This document shows positions 37,861 through 46,457 of a stretch of DNA of 64,000 nt, piece by piece. The notes under the pieces are model-generated. The model was not told where the DNA came from and ran no database searches. It worked only from the letters and a program-made list of their open reading frames with translations. The stretch comes from Pirellulales bacterium. Lineage in GTDB: Bacteria > Planctomycetota > Planctomycetia > Pirellulales > JACPPG01. The translations under genes and the position numbers were made by a program. The stretch covers positions 28,728 to 92,727 of the forward strand of contig DASXEJ010000119.1 of NCBI GenBank assembly GCA_036490175.1. The letters run 5' to 3'. Position 1 is the stretch's first letter. Each line of letters opens with the position of its first letter.

Positions 37861-39138
37861 ATGCATGGCAAAATCCCGTCGAGCGCTGCTGCAAGTTACT
37901 GGCTAGCCATGTTGATGCTGTTCGCACCTTTGGCAACAGTAGCCGGCGCCGGTGAGGCCTGGATCAAGAAGACCGATCTGTTTCGGGCTGGCGACGGCGT
38001 TTACAAGCTGTATCACATCCCGGGCATCGTGGTAACGAAGAGCGGCACAGTGCTGGCCTGGGCCGAGGCGCGCCGCGGACGCGGAGATTGGAACGGGATA
38101 GATATTCTGCTGCGGCGCTCGACGGACGAAGGAGCGACCTGGTCCGAACCAGTGAAGATGCCGCAGGTTTCCGGTCCGAAGACGAAGAATCCAGTAGCGC
38201 TGGAATTGAAGAACGTCAAAGCGACGGACGTCACCTACAACAATCCCGTCTTCATTGCCGATCGCGACGGCACAGTGACGTTTCTGTTCTGTCTGGAGTA
38301 TTGCCGCTGCTTCGCATCGCGCAGCCAGGACGACGGCCGCACATGGAGCCAACCGGTCGAGATCACGTCGGTGTTCGAGACGTTTCGCAAGGACTACCCT
38401 TGGCAGGTCATCGCCACGGGACCGGATCATGGTATCCAGCTCGCCAGCGGACGATTGCTGGTGCCGATTTGGATGTCGACCGGCACGGGCGGAAACGCGC
38501 ATCGCCCGTCGGTCGTGGCAACTATATACAGCGATGATCATGGTCGCACCTGGCAGGCTGGCGCGATCGCGGTCCCCTGTACGGATCAGTGGGTGAATCC
38601 AAACGAAACGACGGCTGCCGAGTTGGCCGATGGACGCGTGATGCTGAATGTGCGCAACGAATCGCCACGACATCGGCGACTGATTACCACCAGTCGCGAC
38701 GGGGCCACGCAATGGAGCACGCCGCGCTTTGACGACGCGCTCGTCGAGCCGATTTGCATGGGAAGTCTCGTGCGACTGTCGACCGAGCAGAGCGACGGCC
38801 GCGACCGCCTGTTGTTCGTCAATCCGGCGAATCTGTCGCGGGCCGACGGCAAGGAAACAGCCGGCGGCAGCCGTGATCGCCGCAACCTGACCGTGCGACT
38901 AAGCTACGACGAAGGAGAATCCTGGCCGGTCGCCAAAACCTTGGACGAAGGTTGGAGCACCTACAGCGACCTGGCCGTCACGCTTGAGGGCACCATCCTG
39001 TGCTTCTATGGCCGTGGCGAGAAGAGCGACTTCGCTGGCGATCGGTTGACGCTTGCCCGCTTCAATCTCCAGTGGCTGAGCGGCGGAAAAGACAATCTGA
39101 CTCCACCACCGAAGGTCCCGTCGTCCGCCACCAAGTGA
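37861..39138 (+). CDS. Secreted sialidase (exo-alpha-sialidase family)
   Basis: 425 residues with a signal peptide (to about residue 30, AGAGEA). A six-bladed BNR propeller is indicated by Asp boxes [27 protein letters not shown] and SYDEGESWP, and by a variant of the FRIP motif (YHIPGIVVT) carrying the region of the first catalytic arginine. Substrates may be sialic acids or other sulfated or acidic sugars; planctomycete members often act on algal glycans. It sits between the two aminoacyl-tRNA synthetase genes with no evident link. Confidence 0.85.
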   Translation: MHGKIPSSAAASYWLAMLMLFAPLATVAGAGEAWIKKTDLFRAGDGVYKLYHIPGIVVTKSGTVLAWAEARRGRGDWNGIDILLRRSTDEGATWSEPVKMPQVSGPKTKNPVALELKNVKATDVTYNNPVFIADRDGTVTFLFCLEYCRCFASRSQDDGRTWSQPVEITSVFETFRKDYPWQVIATGPDHGIQLASGRLLVPIWMSTGTGGNAHRPSVVATIYSDDHGRTWQAGAIAVPCTDQWVNPNETTAAELADGRVMLNVRNESPRHRRLITTSRDGATQWSTPRFDDALVEPICMGSLVRLSTEQSDGRDRLLFVNPANLSRADGKETAGGSRDRRNLTVRLSYDEGESWPVAKTLDEGWSTYSDLAVTLEGTILCFYGRGEKSDFAGDRLTLARFNLQWLSGGKDNLTPPPKVPSSATK

Positions 39139-39341
39139 CATGCCGTGACACGGCCCCGTCAGCGTGCGACGCATTGCGCGCATGCAAACCCAAGGCCACC
39201 TATCGGCCCCTCTTGGTGTGCTCTGTGACCTACGTGGCAAATCCTGCTGGTTTTATATTCCGACGCCTGCCCGCCGTCCTGTGGGCTGCGCCGCAAAATC
39301 TCCCCTGTCGCAACGGGCACGTTTTTTGGATAATCGGCCAC

Positions 39342-41111
39342 ATGAACGACAAAAAAGACGCTCCTGCCAAGAACAAACCCGTATCCGACCCAGCAGCCGC
39401 CGACACCAATGCCGCGGCCGGCGAGGCCGAACGCCATCTCAACTTCGTCGAAGAGATCGTCGAAGAGGACCTCCGCACCGGCAAATACGGCGGCCGCGTC
39501 CACACTCGCTTTCCGCCCGAACCGAACGGCTATTTGCACATTGGCCATGCCAAGAGCATCTGCCTGAATTTCGGCCTGGCGAAAAATTACTCGGGGCTGT
39601 GTAACCTGCGCTTCGACGATACCAATCCCAGCAAAGAGGACGTCGAGTATGTCGACTCGATCAAGGACAGCGTTCGCTGGCTGGGGTTCGATTGGGAAGA
39701 CAGGATGTTCTATGCCTCGGACTACTTCGAGCAGCTTTACCAGTGGGCCGAGCAACTGATCCAAGAGAGCAAGGCCTACGTCTGCGATCTCAACGCCGAG
39801 CAAATGCGCGAGCATCGCGGCACGCTCACCTCGCCCGGCAAGAACAGCCCCTACCGCGACCGGCGGAGCGACGAGAGCCTGGACCTGTTTCGACGGATGC
39901 GGGCCGGCGAATTCGCCGATGGCTCGCGCACGTTGCGGGCCAAGATCGACATGGCCTCGCCGAATCTCAACATGCGCGATCCGGTGCTCTATCGCATCCT
40001 GCACGCCACGCACCACCGCACCGGCAACGCCTGGTGCATTTACCCCATGTACGATTTTACGCACGGGCAATCCGACTCGATCGAAGAGATCACGCATTCG
40101 ATTTGCACGCTCGAGTTCGAGAACCATCGCCCGCTATACGACTGGTTTCTGGACGAGCTGAAGATTTATCGTCCGCAGCAGATCGAATTCGCCCGGCTTA
40201 ATCTTACCTACACGATGATGAGCAAGCGCAAATTGCTGGAACTGGTCGAAGAGGAGCGGGTCAGCGGTTGGGACGACCCGCGCATGCCCACGCTGGTGGG
40301 GCTGCGCCGGCGCGGCTATACGCCCGAGGCGATTCGTAGCTTTTGTGAGCGGATTGGCGTGGCCAAGTTCAATAGCGTGATCGACGTGCAAGTATTGGAG
40401 AACGCCATTCGTGAAGACCTGAACCGCCGGGCACCGCGGGTATTGGCCGTGCTCAGGCCGCTGAAGGTGGTGATAGACAACTACCCGGCCGACCAGGTCG
40501 ACGAGTTGGACGCGATCAACAATCCCGAGGACGCGACGGCCGGCACGCGCAAGGTTCCCTTCACGCGCGAGCTGTACATAGAGCGCGACGATTTCCGCGA
40601 GGATCCGCCGAAGGAGTTTTTCCGGCTGGCGCCAGGACGCGAAGTGCGCCTGCGGTACGCCTACCTGGTGACTTGCATCAGTGTGGTCAAGGACGAGAAG
40701 ACCGGCGAAGTGAGCGAACTGCACTGCACCTACGACCCAGCCACGCGCGGCGGCAACACGCCTGACGGACGAAAGGTAAAAGGGACAATCCACTGGGTCT
40801 CGGCCTCGAAGTCTTTGCCGGCCGAAGTGCGCGTGTACGACCACTTGTTCACCAAGCCCGACCCCGGCGACGTGTCCAAGGGGGGAGACTATCGAGACAA
40901 TCTCAATCCGCAGTCGCTAGAAGTGCTGAACGGCTGCCGGGTGGAACCATCGCTGGCCACGGCCTGCGGCGAAGAACGGTTTCAATTCGAACGGCAAGGA
41001 TACTTCTGCGTCGACTCCGTAGACTCGACGCCCGAGCAGCTCGTCTTCAATCGCACCGTGTCGTTGAAAGACACCTGGGCGAAAATCGAGAAGGGCCAGA
41101 AAAAGAAGTAG
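39342..41111 (+). CDS. glnS: Glutamine--tRNA ligase
   Basis: 589 residues from the ATG at 39342; an open frame upstream reads through the sialidase 3' end and is not real. Class I motifs are HIGH at 66-69 ([13 protein letters not shown]) and MSKRK at 293-297, followed by the beta-barrel anticodon domains typical of GlnS. It charges tRNA-Gln directly. The N-terminal 30 residues are a charged, disordered extension. GlnS is patchily distributed in bacteria and common in planctomycetes. Confidence 0.95.
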   Translation: MNDKKDAPAKNKPVSDPAAADTNAAAGEAERHLNFVEEIVEEDLRTGKYGGRVHTRFPPEPNGYLHIGHAKSICLNFGLAKNYSGLCNLRFDDTNPSKEDVEYVDSIKDSVRWLGFDWEDRMFYASDYFEQLYQWAEQLIQESKAYVCDLNAEQMREHRGTLTSPGKNSPYRDRRSDESLDLFRRMRAGEFADGSRTLRAKIDMASPNLNMRDPVLYRILHATHHRTGNAWCIYPMYDFTHGQSDSIEEITHSICTLEFENHRPLYDWFLDELKIYRPQQIEFARLNLTYTMMSKRKLLELVEEERVSGWDDPRMPTLVGLRRRGYTPEAIRSFCERIGVAKFNSVIDVQVLENAIREDLNRRAPRVLAVLRPLKVVIDNYPADQVDELDAINNPEDATAGTRKVPFTRELYIERDDFREDPPKEFFRLAPGREVRLRYAYLVTCISVVKDEKTGEVSELHCTYDPATRGGNTPDGRKVKGTIHWVSASKSLPAEVRVYDHLFTKPDPGDVSKGGDYRDNLNPQSLEVLNGCRVEPSLATACGEERFQFERQGYFCVDSVDSTPEQLVFNRTVSLKDTWAKIEKGQKKK

Positions 41112-41294
41112 CGAATCCGTTCGCACGGCCGAGCGGATTGCGAAGCGTGCGGATCGCGGTCAGCCAATAAGCTTTCGATCCGCAGATTACGCAGAGAACA
41201 CGCACGTCGTGAAGCCATCCGCCGCTTAGGCCGGGCGTACCGCGCAGCGTTCGCAGGCTTCGGGATCGAATGCCTGCGGCCGTTGCGCGGCGGG

Positions 41295-41429
41295 CTAGTA
41301 TTTCGAGCGGGAGCCGAAGCCGCGCATGCAGAACAGCCCGAACAACACGACGCCGAACAGCACCCACATCCATTGGTGGCTGTTGAGGCGATCGAAATAC
41401 AGCAGCGTCTTATTTACGAAGTGCCACAT
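41295..41429 (-). CDS. 44-residue membrane peptide
   Basis: A short minus-strand gene: ATG at 41429, TAG at 41295. It begins MWHFVNKTLLYFDRLNSHQW, has one hydrophobic helix (about 20-35), and ends with CMRGFGSRSKY. The helix followed by a basic C-terminus looks like a real small membrane protein, and I recall similar short planctomycete peptides ending GSRS. The ribosome-binding site is weak. It lies between glnS and tRNA-Asp. Confidence 0.5.
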   Translation of the reverse strand: MWHFVNKTLLYFDRLNSHQWMWVLFGVVLFGLFCMRGFGSRSKY

Positions 41430-41613
41430 ATTTGCCGGCCGACACGCCCACCCGTGGTTGCCAAGGTGCTACGAGGGGTAACTGCCTTATCGAAAAGAAT
41501 AGGTCAGTCATGGCGCCAGGCAGGAGCCGCGGCTGGCATTTCATTCTCGGCGGCCCGCACGTCCGGCAGAACAGGCCCGACCGACCGGCCGCCATGCGCC
41601 TTTATAGGTCCGC

Positions 41614-41641
41614 TTGCGAGGGGTGGACCGGGGGGTATAAT
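41614..41641 (+). promoter_or_regulatory. Promoter of tRNA-Asp
   Basis: A perfect -10 box TATAAT (41636-41641) with TTGCGA as -35 (41614-41619) and a 16-bp spacer. Transcription would start near 41648, about a dozen bases before the tRNA. Confidence 0.65.
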
Positions 41642-41659
41642 TCACCGCTTCAACCACCC

Positions 41660-41733
<74 letters not shown>

Positions 41734-41765
41734 CTACTACCGTTAAAGGACTTACGACGAAAGTG

Positions 41766-41787
41766 TACCGGACTATACATCCGGTGC
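41766..41787 (+). repeat. Copy of the tRNA-Asp anticodon arm with altered loop
   Basis: GTACCGGACT is identical to the tRNA, the loop reads CTATACA instead of CTGTCGA, and TCCGGTG closes a perfect 5-bp stem. It lies 33 bp after the tRNA. Tyrosine integrases often use an anticodon stem as paired core sites with the loop as the crossover, so this may be an attachment-site relic. Confidence 0.5.
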
Positions 41788-41800
41788 ATTTGTTAGGACG

Positions 41801-41911
41801 GACCGTTCAGTCGCGCCCAGGGGCGTAGGTGCCGCGTGTTGGTTTGCCGGTGAACTCACCGCCTTACTCAACGAATTCAGCGCGGCGCTTCGCTTCCTGG
41901 GCGCGATCGAT
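41801..41911. repeat. Structured tandem repeat, unit 1
   Basis: It begins CCGTTCAGTCGCGCCCAGG and ends CCTGGGCGCGATCG, so the ends can pair (CGCGCCCAGG with CCTGGGCGCG). Inside lies the hairpin GCCGGTGAACTCACCGCC. A second, diverged unit starts 122 bp later. Confidence 0.6.
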
Positions 41912-41922
41912 CGGCATAATCG

Positions 41923-42034
41923 GGCCGTTCAGTCGCGTCCAGGATTGATCGCGTCGCGTGTCCTGTTGCCGGTGTATTCACCGCCATACGTGACTCAAGC
42001 AACGCGGCGCCGATCTGCCCCTGGGCGCGATCGA
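41923..42034. repeat. Structured tandem repeat, unit 2
   Basis: It has the same architecture as unit 1: CCGTTCAGTCGCGTCCAGG at the start, hairpin GCCGGTGTATTCACCGCC, and CCTGGGCGCGATCG at the end. The internal sequences differ at many places while pairing is largely kept, which points to selection on structure. Confidence 0.6.
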
Positions 42035-42074
42035 ACTGCCCCTTGAAAACTCTATCTCGAAAAAAAGGGGCCGC

Positions 42075-42575
42075 ATGCAAATTCCTAAATGGCTTTCGCC
42101 TCGCGCCCAATTGCCGACGGCCGCCGCGGCGCCTCCGCTCAAGGGATCAATCGGCTCGGTCAAACGAGGTATCTCGAAGAGCCTCGCCATTTGGAAGTCG
42201 GTTCGCGATCCGATCGAGATCGAACGTCGTAAGCGCGAGCGCGAACAGGCGCGGAAGAAGGCGGAGCGCCGCGCGCTGGCGGGATGTCTCGCCGTCATTC
42301 TTATAGTCGGCTCAGGACTTTTCCTTTACGGATTTCAGCGTAATCCGACTTCGGACGGCGCAAACGCGAAGCCCGCGCTTTCGCCGCCAGCTTACATCGC
42401 GGCGCCGGCGCTCGGCCCGGTTTCCATCGACGCGACCGAACCGGATGTTCCGAACTATGCGTCGAAGGAGCGCGGCGGCGCCGAACGATCGAGCGGTCCG
42501 GTATCGGTTAAAGGCTACTTCCGCAAGGACGGCACATACGTGGATGCGCACACGCGGCGCCGCCCCGGGAAATAG
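42075..42575 (+). CDS. Single-pass membrane protein with C-terminal GYFRKDGTYV motif
   Basis: 166 residues, ATG preceded by AAAGGGG. A basic, charged N-terminal half (RRKREREQARKKAERRAL) precedes one transmembrane helix at about 69-86. A Pro/Ala-rich linker ends in VKGYFRKDGTYVDAHTRRRP. That final motif (xGYxRKDGTYVxxHxR) occurs at the ends of many unrelated small bacterial proteins of unknown role. It could be the first gene of the element or the last host gene. Confidence 0.7.
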   Translation: MQIPKWLSPRAQLPTAAAAPPLKGSIGSVKRGISKSLAIWKSVRDPIEIERRKREREQARKKAERRALAGCLAVILIVGSGLFLYGFQRNPTSDGANAKPALSPPAYIAAPALGPVSIDATEPDVPNYASKERGGAERSSGPVSVKGYFRKDGTYVDAHTRRRPGK

Positions 42576-42586
42576 CGCGCCGCCTG

Positions 42587-43246
42587 TCAGCAGAGTTTGT
42601 CCCACGGACCGCACGTTTCGAGCCATTTCTCGTGCGCGGACGTCGCCGACGGCGGCTCGATATCAATTACGTCCCGTAGCTCGAATCTGGTCTTCAACGT
42701 GCAGTCGCGCACATAGAATTCGGTCGTCCGATCGATCCGGCGCGCGCCCTTTGGCCCGCGATACACGGTCGGCGCGAGCAGCCGGAACCCGACCTCGGAA
42801 AGCTCCGTGTCGGAAAAAAGCGTCGTGTGACGCTGCGCGAGGATGACGGCCGAGGGCGATGCGAACAATCGACAAAAAGAATCCATCACCGCCAGCCGCC
42901 AGTCGACGAAATCCGGATGGAGAGCAAACCGGTAAAGGTACACGATCTGGTCGCCGCCGGCGGTGAACTCGTCGTCGCGGAAACATCCATGCTCGTCGAG
43001 AACCGCCGCGTAGGCTGCCTCGAGGCCTGAGCTATCGGCATCGGCGACGTCCCACGGGTCGTCGCCGAGCTCGTCGATCTCTCCCGGCCGGAGCTCGTCC
43101 GCCAGGATCCTCCCCACCGTAAACTCTTCGCGCGCGCCGGGCTCAGGATCATCAACGATCGCATGTACGTCGACCCTCCAGGGAATCGTCGCCTGCGCAC
43201 TGTCGTACCGCGTAATGTTGAACTCGTGATGCGCGGATAACCACAT
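42587..43246 (-). CDS. Hypothetical protein
   Basis: 219 residues from the ATG at 43246, preceded by GGGAGCAGGAC; the longer frame to 43351 has no ribosome site. It is acidic with mixed alpha/beta character and many Asp, Glu and aromatic residues (such as EEFTVGRILADELRPGEIDE and RFALHPDFVDWRLAVMDSF). There is no signal peptide or membrane segment. It converges with the previous gene and is divergent from the integrase region. No family is recognised; it may be element cargo. Confidence 0.6.
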   Translation of the reverse strand: MWLSAHHEFNITRYDSAQATIPWRVDVHAIVDDPEPGAREEFTVGRILADELRPGEIDELGDDPWDVADADSSGLEAAYAAVLDEHGCFRDDEFTAGGDQIVYLYRFALHPDFVDWRLAVMDSFCRLFASPSAVILAQRHTTLFSDTELSEVGFRLLAPTVYRGPKGARRIDRTTEFYVRDCTLKTRFELRDVIDIEPPSATSAHEKWLETCGPWDKLC

Positions 43247-43320
43247 GTCCTGCTCCCTTTCGTAGCCCTTGGCGCCACGCCGCAAGCATAGCACGCGACC
43301 CGACCCCGCGGGAAATCGTG

Positions 43321-43444
43321 TTGACTCTCTGGCGCCGCGCGGTAGACTCACGCCCGAATTCGTTGAGTGCGCGGGCTTCGGCCCGCGCGAAATTGGCGGT
43401 GAGTCTCTGATCGGCCCTAGCGGGGAGCGTGCTTTCTTTTTTGC
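43321..43444 (+). ncRNA. Candidate structured ncRNA with promoter and U-run
   Basis: TTGACT (43321-43326) and TAGACT (43343-43348) at 16 bp resemble a sigma-70 promoter. A long hairpin follows: AGACTCAC and GGTGAGTCT outside, GCGCGGGC-TTCG-GCCCGCGC (43369-43388) inside. A TTTCTTTTTT run ends the unit near 43443. The size, about 90 nt, fits a small RNA. It could equally be a regulatory cruciform before the integrase. Confidence 0.35.
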
Positions 43445-43576
43445 GACTGCGAGTCCGCTCCTCTTTTTCGCTCGGCGCGTCCCGATTCAATGCGGGGCAG
43501 CGGCCGCGCGGCTCTTAGGCTGACCGGCGCCCACCGAAATCGCGTTTCTCTTTTGAACGTTTTCGGTTGTTGGTCA

Positions 43577-43619
43577 GCAGCTGCCATTTACCCGCCAATT
43601 TCTGGCGGCAGAGAGCTGC
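43577..43619. other. Two-part hairpin upstream of the integrase
   Basis: Outer arms GCAGCT (43577-43582) and AGCTGC (43614-43619), inner arms CCGCCA (43592-43597) and TGGCGG (43603-43608). GGTTTTCTG follows on the plus strand, so it may be a weak terminator. Confidence 0.35.
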
Positions 43620-43852
43620 AGGTTTTCTGTCCCGCATTGATCGGGCTCATCGCGCGCGCCCCAGGCGCGCCGGCCCTGCGCTGAATCGTCGCCGCGCCTG
43701 CCACGTGGATCGCTGTCGCGCGCCGCACGATTTCGGACGCTCAGGACTGGCGCGCCGGCGGGCGCGCGCGGGCCAGGGTAAAGGCCGCTATTGCGCCACG
43801 GTGTAGGTGCTCGAGCCAATCGCTCGTATTCACCCGCACCTGGAGCCAGCAC

Positions 43853-45010
43853 ATGACGACGCGACAAATCACGACGGGCGCGGAGGCGCCAGCGCTATGC
43901 GAGCAGCCGTTTCGTGTCTTCAATCCGGAATCCGCGCCGGGCGATCCGCGCGACTCGTTGGGCCTTTCGCCGGCGATGACCCTTGCGGAATTCTTTGCGC
44001 GATTCGTCAAGGCGGTCTGGTTCCGGGAGCGCGGCGCGAGCCGTTCCACGATCGCCGAGTATCAGCAATCGATCGACTACTGGGTCGCTTTCACGGCCGA
44101 TCCGCGGCTGATCGACGTCGACGACAAGCACACCAGCGACTTCGTGGTGGCGCTGCAAACGCTGCCGGGAATGAAATCGGAAACGACTCTCTCGCCGCAT
44201 ACGGTGGCGAAGCACTGCCGGCACGTGCAGACCTGCCTGTCGCTGGCCGGACCGCGCGGTCCGCGCAACAAAAAAGCCCAGCGATTGCTCGTCGAGGTCC
44301 CCTACCTCGATCCTCCCGAGGCGATCGCGGAAGAGGTCGAAGACAATTTTACATTGGCCGAGATCGAGGCCTTGCTGAAGGCCGGGCAGGCGATGAACCT
44401 GCCGCGCAAGCTGCCGGTGGCGCATGCGATCTGGTGGCCGTCGCTGTTGCTGGCTTGCTACAACGTGGCCGAGCGGCGGGGCGGAATGTTGCGCGTCACC
44501 TGGGCCGGCCTGTTGCTCGACCGTCCGGAGAAATATCCGCACGGCCGCTTGCGCTTCGGGCGTTCGATTCGCAAGGGAAAGAAGCGTTCGCAGACGGTCC
44601 CGCTCAACGAGATCTCGCGCGCGGCGATCGAGATCATGCGCACGGGGCGCGAGCGGGCCATCGAGCTCAATCCCGGGTTGCCGATCTGGGGCTGGCCCTC
44701 CGGGCGCGCCGATCGCGAATGGGGGAGCTGGTCGAATTTCCACAAGCTGTTTCGGGAATCGCTCCTGCCGGCGGCAGGCATTCCTCCCGAGCGCCGCTTC
44801 GGCCTGCACGGCCTGCGCAAGGCGGCAGCCACGGAAATGGCGGAGGTATCGCTGCTCGCCTCGCAGTTCCTGTTGGGCCACCAGAACGCGGCCACCACGA
44901 TGCGCAGCTATGTCGGACGACAGCAGCTCAATTCGGGTGTGCAGCAATTGAAACAACCCTCGGGCGCCGCGGCGGCGCTCGATTCGCAACAGCGACGGCT
45001 CTTCGATTGA
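43853..45010 (+). CDS. Tyrosine recombinase / phage-type integrase
   Basis: 385 residues. An N-terminal core-binding domain (about 43-135, ASRSTIAEYQQSIDYWVAF) precedes the catalytic domain. Catalytic residues are visible: Arg in NVAERRGG (208-209), the beta-hairpin Lys in KGKKRSQTV (about 243), H319-x-x-R322 in LHGLRK, H343 in LLGHQN, and the nucleophile Y353 in MRSYVG. It would catalyse site-specific integration of the element, most likely at tRNA-Asp 2.1 kb to the left. No excisionase was identified with certainty among the small genes. Confidence 0.93.
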   Translation: MTTRQITTGAEAPALCEQPFRVFNPESAPGDPRDSLGLSPAMTLAEFFARFVKAVWFRERGASRSTIAEYQQSIDYWVAFTADPRLIDVDDKHTSDFVVALQTLPGMKSETTLSPHTVAKHCRHVQTCLSLAGPRGPRNKKAQRLLVEVPYLDPPEAIAEEVEDNFTLAEIEALLKAGQAMNLPRKLPVAHAIWWPSLLLACYNVAERRGGMLRVTWAGLLLDRPEKYPHGRLRFGRSIRKGKKRSQTVPLNEISRAAIEIMRTGRERAIELNPGLPIWGWPSGRADREWGSWSNFHKLFRESLLPAAGIPPERRFGLHGLRKAAATEMAEVSLLASQFLLGHQNAATTMRSYVGRQQLNSGVQQLKQPSGAAAALDSQQRRLFD

Positions 45011-45034
45011 CGCCAGCAGGAAGGAGTCCGGCCG

Positions 45035-45265
45035 ATGGCAAGTTCTAAATCAACGGCGCCGGCGTGCGACCCGCGCGACCGCCGCTTGGACGATGCCCGC
45101 ACCTGGCTGGAGGCCAGCCTGGTGGGCGTTCTCGAGGGAGCGATCGTCGACGCCGAGTTCCGCGGCCTGCGGTTGCGCGAGCGGACGTTCGACCGGCTCG
45201 ATCGGTTGGCCAACCATATCGCGCGAGTCGTCCTGGCCCCGAGCGCGAACGGAAAAGGGGAATAG
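45035..45265 (+). CDS. Small hypothetical element protein
   Basis: 76 residues, starting 24 bp after the integrase stop behind AGGAAGGAGT. It is largely helical and charged (ARTWLEASLVGVLEGAIVDA then RLRERTFDRLDRLANHI). Its position right after the integrase would suit a recombination directionality or regulatory factor, but it has no clear helix-turn-helix, so this is only a guess. Confidence 0.55.
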   Translation: MASSKSTAPACDPRDRRLDDARTWLEASLVGVLEGAIVDAEFRGLRLRERTFDRLDRLANHIARVVLAPSANGKGE

Positions 45266-45269
45266 GAAA

Positions 45270-45434
45270 GTGGGATACCGCGAACGCGACCAGGTGGTGA
45301 CCACGATCATCTGCGGCATGGCCCTGGAGGCCGGCATGTCGCTGTTGGCCATGCTGGTGGCCGACGTGCGCCGCGGCTGGTTGTCGGCGCCGCCGCCGGC
45401 CAGGAAAAGCACCGCTTCATTTCCGGGGAAATAA
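45270..45434 (+). CDS. Small membrane-associated element protein
   Basis: 54 residues from a GTG at 45270, with AAAAGGGGAATAGGA just upstream. The middle is hydrophobic (VVTTIICGMALEAGMSLLAM), possibly one membrane helix. The last codons (SFPGK then TAA) are written by the first copy of the ATTTCCNNGGAAAT palindrome. Unknown function. Confidence 0.5.
   Translation: MGYRERDQVVTTIICGMALEAGMSLLAMLVADVRRGWLSAPPPARKSTASFPGK
45419..45432. promoter_or_regulatory. Noc-type palindrome, site 1
   Basis: ATTTCC-GG-GGAAAT, a perfect dyad. It overlaps the stop codon of the gene before and lies 6 bp ahead of the ATG at 45438. It matches the consensus shared by five sites in the element. Confidence 0.75.
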
Positions 45435-45437
45435 CGC

Positions 45438-45716
45438 ATGGGAATCCTACGCAAGGCGGCCGACGCGGCCCCCAGGCATGTGATCAAGCAGATCCAGAAG
45501 CTGACCGTGGGCCCGCGCCCGGAGCATGGTCCGCCGGCCCTGATGCTGTCGGTGCACCTGACCGAGCTCGAGCGGTGGGACTTCGATATCGAATCGGCCG
45601 AGCAATGCGACAAGATCGTCCGCAACATCCTGCGCGTGAAGCGTCGCATCTGGGGGCGCGCGCGCGCAGCCAGCCTTCGCGTCGCCGACGGCACCCAAGG
45701 AGGGCCGCCCAAATGA
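45438..45716 (+). CDS. Hypothetical element protein
   Basis: 92 residues. Basic N-terminus (MGILRKAADAAPRHVIKQIQ), a central beta-like part, then SAEQCDKIVRNILRVKRRIW. The start codon is 6 bp downstream of the first Noc-type palindrome, so expression could be affected by a protein bound there. No family recognised. Confidence 0.55.
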   Translation: MGILRKAADAAPRHVIKQIQKLTVGPRPEHGPPALMLSVHLTELERWDFDIESAEQCDKIVRNILRVKRRIWGRARAASLRVADGTQGGPPK

Positions 45717-45735
45717 GGCTGCGAACGTTTTGCCA

Positions 45736-45820
45736 CCACGGAGACGCGGAGGCACCGAGAAACCCCCAGAAAGGAGTCAGCCCGTCTGCTCAGCGCCTCC
45801 GTGCCTCTGTGCCTCTGTGG
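45736..45820. repeat. CCACGGAG palindromic repeat 1
   Basis: The left arm is three octamers (CCACGGAG, ACGCGGAG, GCACCGAG); after a spacer beginning AAACCCCCAGAAAGGAGTC comes the complementary right arm ending CTGTGG. It is nearly identical to repeat 2 at 45961. Confidence 0.75.
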
Positions 45821-45863
45821 TCTGCGGTCTGTTGGGATTTCCTAGCGCTTCAAATGTCCGAGT

Positions 45864-45937
45864 GCGCGCAGTCGGCCGGCGCCGCCAGGTTCCTGCCCCA
45901 CCTGGCGAACGTTGCCATTTGTTTGCCGACTGCGCGC
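45864..45937. ncRNA. Nested inverted repeat, candidate structured RNA
   Basis: Outer 13-bp arms GCGCGCAGTCGGC (45864-45876) and GCCGACTGCGCGC (45925-45937) are perfect. Inner 8-bp arms CGCCAGGT (45883-45890) and ACCTGGCG (45900-45907) form a hairpin within. It lies exactly between two near-identical palindromic repeats. Confidence 0.4.
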
Positions 45938-45960
45938 GCTCGTTCGTTTGCGGCTGGCCA

Positions 45961-46040
45961 CCACGGAGACGCGGAGGCACCGAGAAACCCCCAGAAAGGA
46001 GTCAGTCCGTCTGCTCAGTGCCTCCCCGCCCCTGTGGTGG
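45961..46040. repeat. CCACGGAG palindromic repeat 2
   Basis: The same left arm and spacer as repeat 1 over about 48 bases, then a shortened and diverged right arm (CCTCCCCGCCCCTGTGG). Confidence 0.7.
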
Positions 46041-46093
46041 CGCGCCCCGCGGCGCGCTTTTCTGTTTCGTCCCTTTCGGAAAAGGAGTCCGAT

Positions 46094-46358
46094 TGTGCTT
46101 TTGAAAACTGCGAAAGTATTTCTGTTCTTGATCATCGCGGCCGTCGCGGCCGCGAGCACCACGCCGGCGCTGGCCCGCTGCCCGCGCCAGGGCTGCGGCA
46201 AGCGAGAGCACGCCAAGCTCGCTTGCCTGATGCGGCCCTTGCATTGCCTGCGCGAAGCGCGGAAGGCCAAGCATGGTCGCTGCGGGCCGGGCGAGATGGC
46301 CAGCACCGCGCCGGCCGCGGCGCCGGTCGACGCGCCGATCGACGATGCGGCTCTGTGA
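46094..46358 (+). CDS. Small secreted Cys-containing protein
   Basis: 87 residues from a GTG at 46094, with AAAGGAG seven bases upstream; a longer frame runs back through the palindromic repeat and is not credible. A signal peptide (LLKTAKVFLFLIIAAVAAAS) ends near ALA. The mature part has about five cysteines (ARCPRQGCGKREHAKLACLM ...) and an Ala/Pro tail. Unknown role; it may be a small exported element factor. Confidence 0.6.
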
Positions 46359-46369
46359 CAAATTGCCTA

Positions 46370-46444
46370 GCGGGCGGCGGGAAGGCCTCCTACCGGTTTG
46401 GGCCGCGCGAAGATCGTTTCTCCGCACCCGCCGCCGCTTTTTTT
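46370..46444 (+). terminator. Possible terminator of the small secreted gene
   Basis: GCGGGCGGCGGG (about 46370-46381) can pair with CCCGCCGCCGC (46427-46437), which is followed directly by seven Ts. The loop is long, about 45 nt, so the call is moderate. Confidence 0.4.
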
Positions 46445-46457
46445 CTAACGCTGTTCA

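Larger units (their letters stand above)
41734..42074. other. tRNA-proximal repeat region without genes
   Basis: About 340 bp holding the anticodon-arm copy (41766-41787), two tandem structured repeats (41801-42034), and a hairpin of GCCCCTT and AAGGGGC (about 42039-42072) right before the next start codon. Confidence 0.6.
43247..43852. other. Hairpin-rich region upstream of the integrase
   Basis: About 600 bp without a convincing gene. It contains a promoter-like pair and long hairpin (43321-43444), a second two-part hairpin (43577-43619) and a GCGCGCC/GGCGCGC hairpin near 43650-43668. It may be the element attachment and regulatory region. Confidence 0.45.
45717..46093. other. Intergenic block of two palindromic repeats around a structured segment
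   Basis: About 375 bp. It consists of palindromic repeat 1 (45736-45820), a nested inverted repeat (45864-45937) and palindromic repeat 2 (45961-46040), then the ribosome site of the next gene. Confidence 0.6.

Noticed and set aside
39000..39341. Upstream extension of glnS in the same frame
   Set aside because: It overlaps the coding end of the sialidase and has no synthetase similarity; the ATG at 39342 gives the usual GlnS start.
43802..43850. Weak resemblance (GTGTAGGTGCTCG ... GTATTCACCCGCACC) to the tandem structured repeats at 41.8-42.0 kb
   Set aside because: Only short pieces match and the outer stem is missing, so it was not called a third unit.
45912..46090. Long frame reading through palindromic repeat 2 into the secreted-protein gene
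   Set aside because: The repeat part translates to Arg/Pro/Glu-rich filler, and a GTG with AAAGGAG lies at the true start, 46094.
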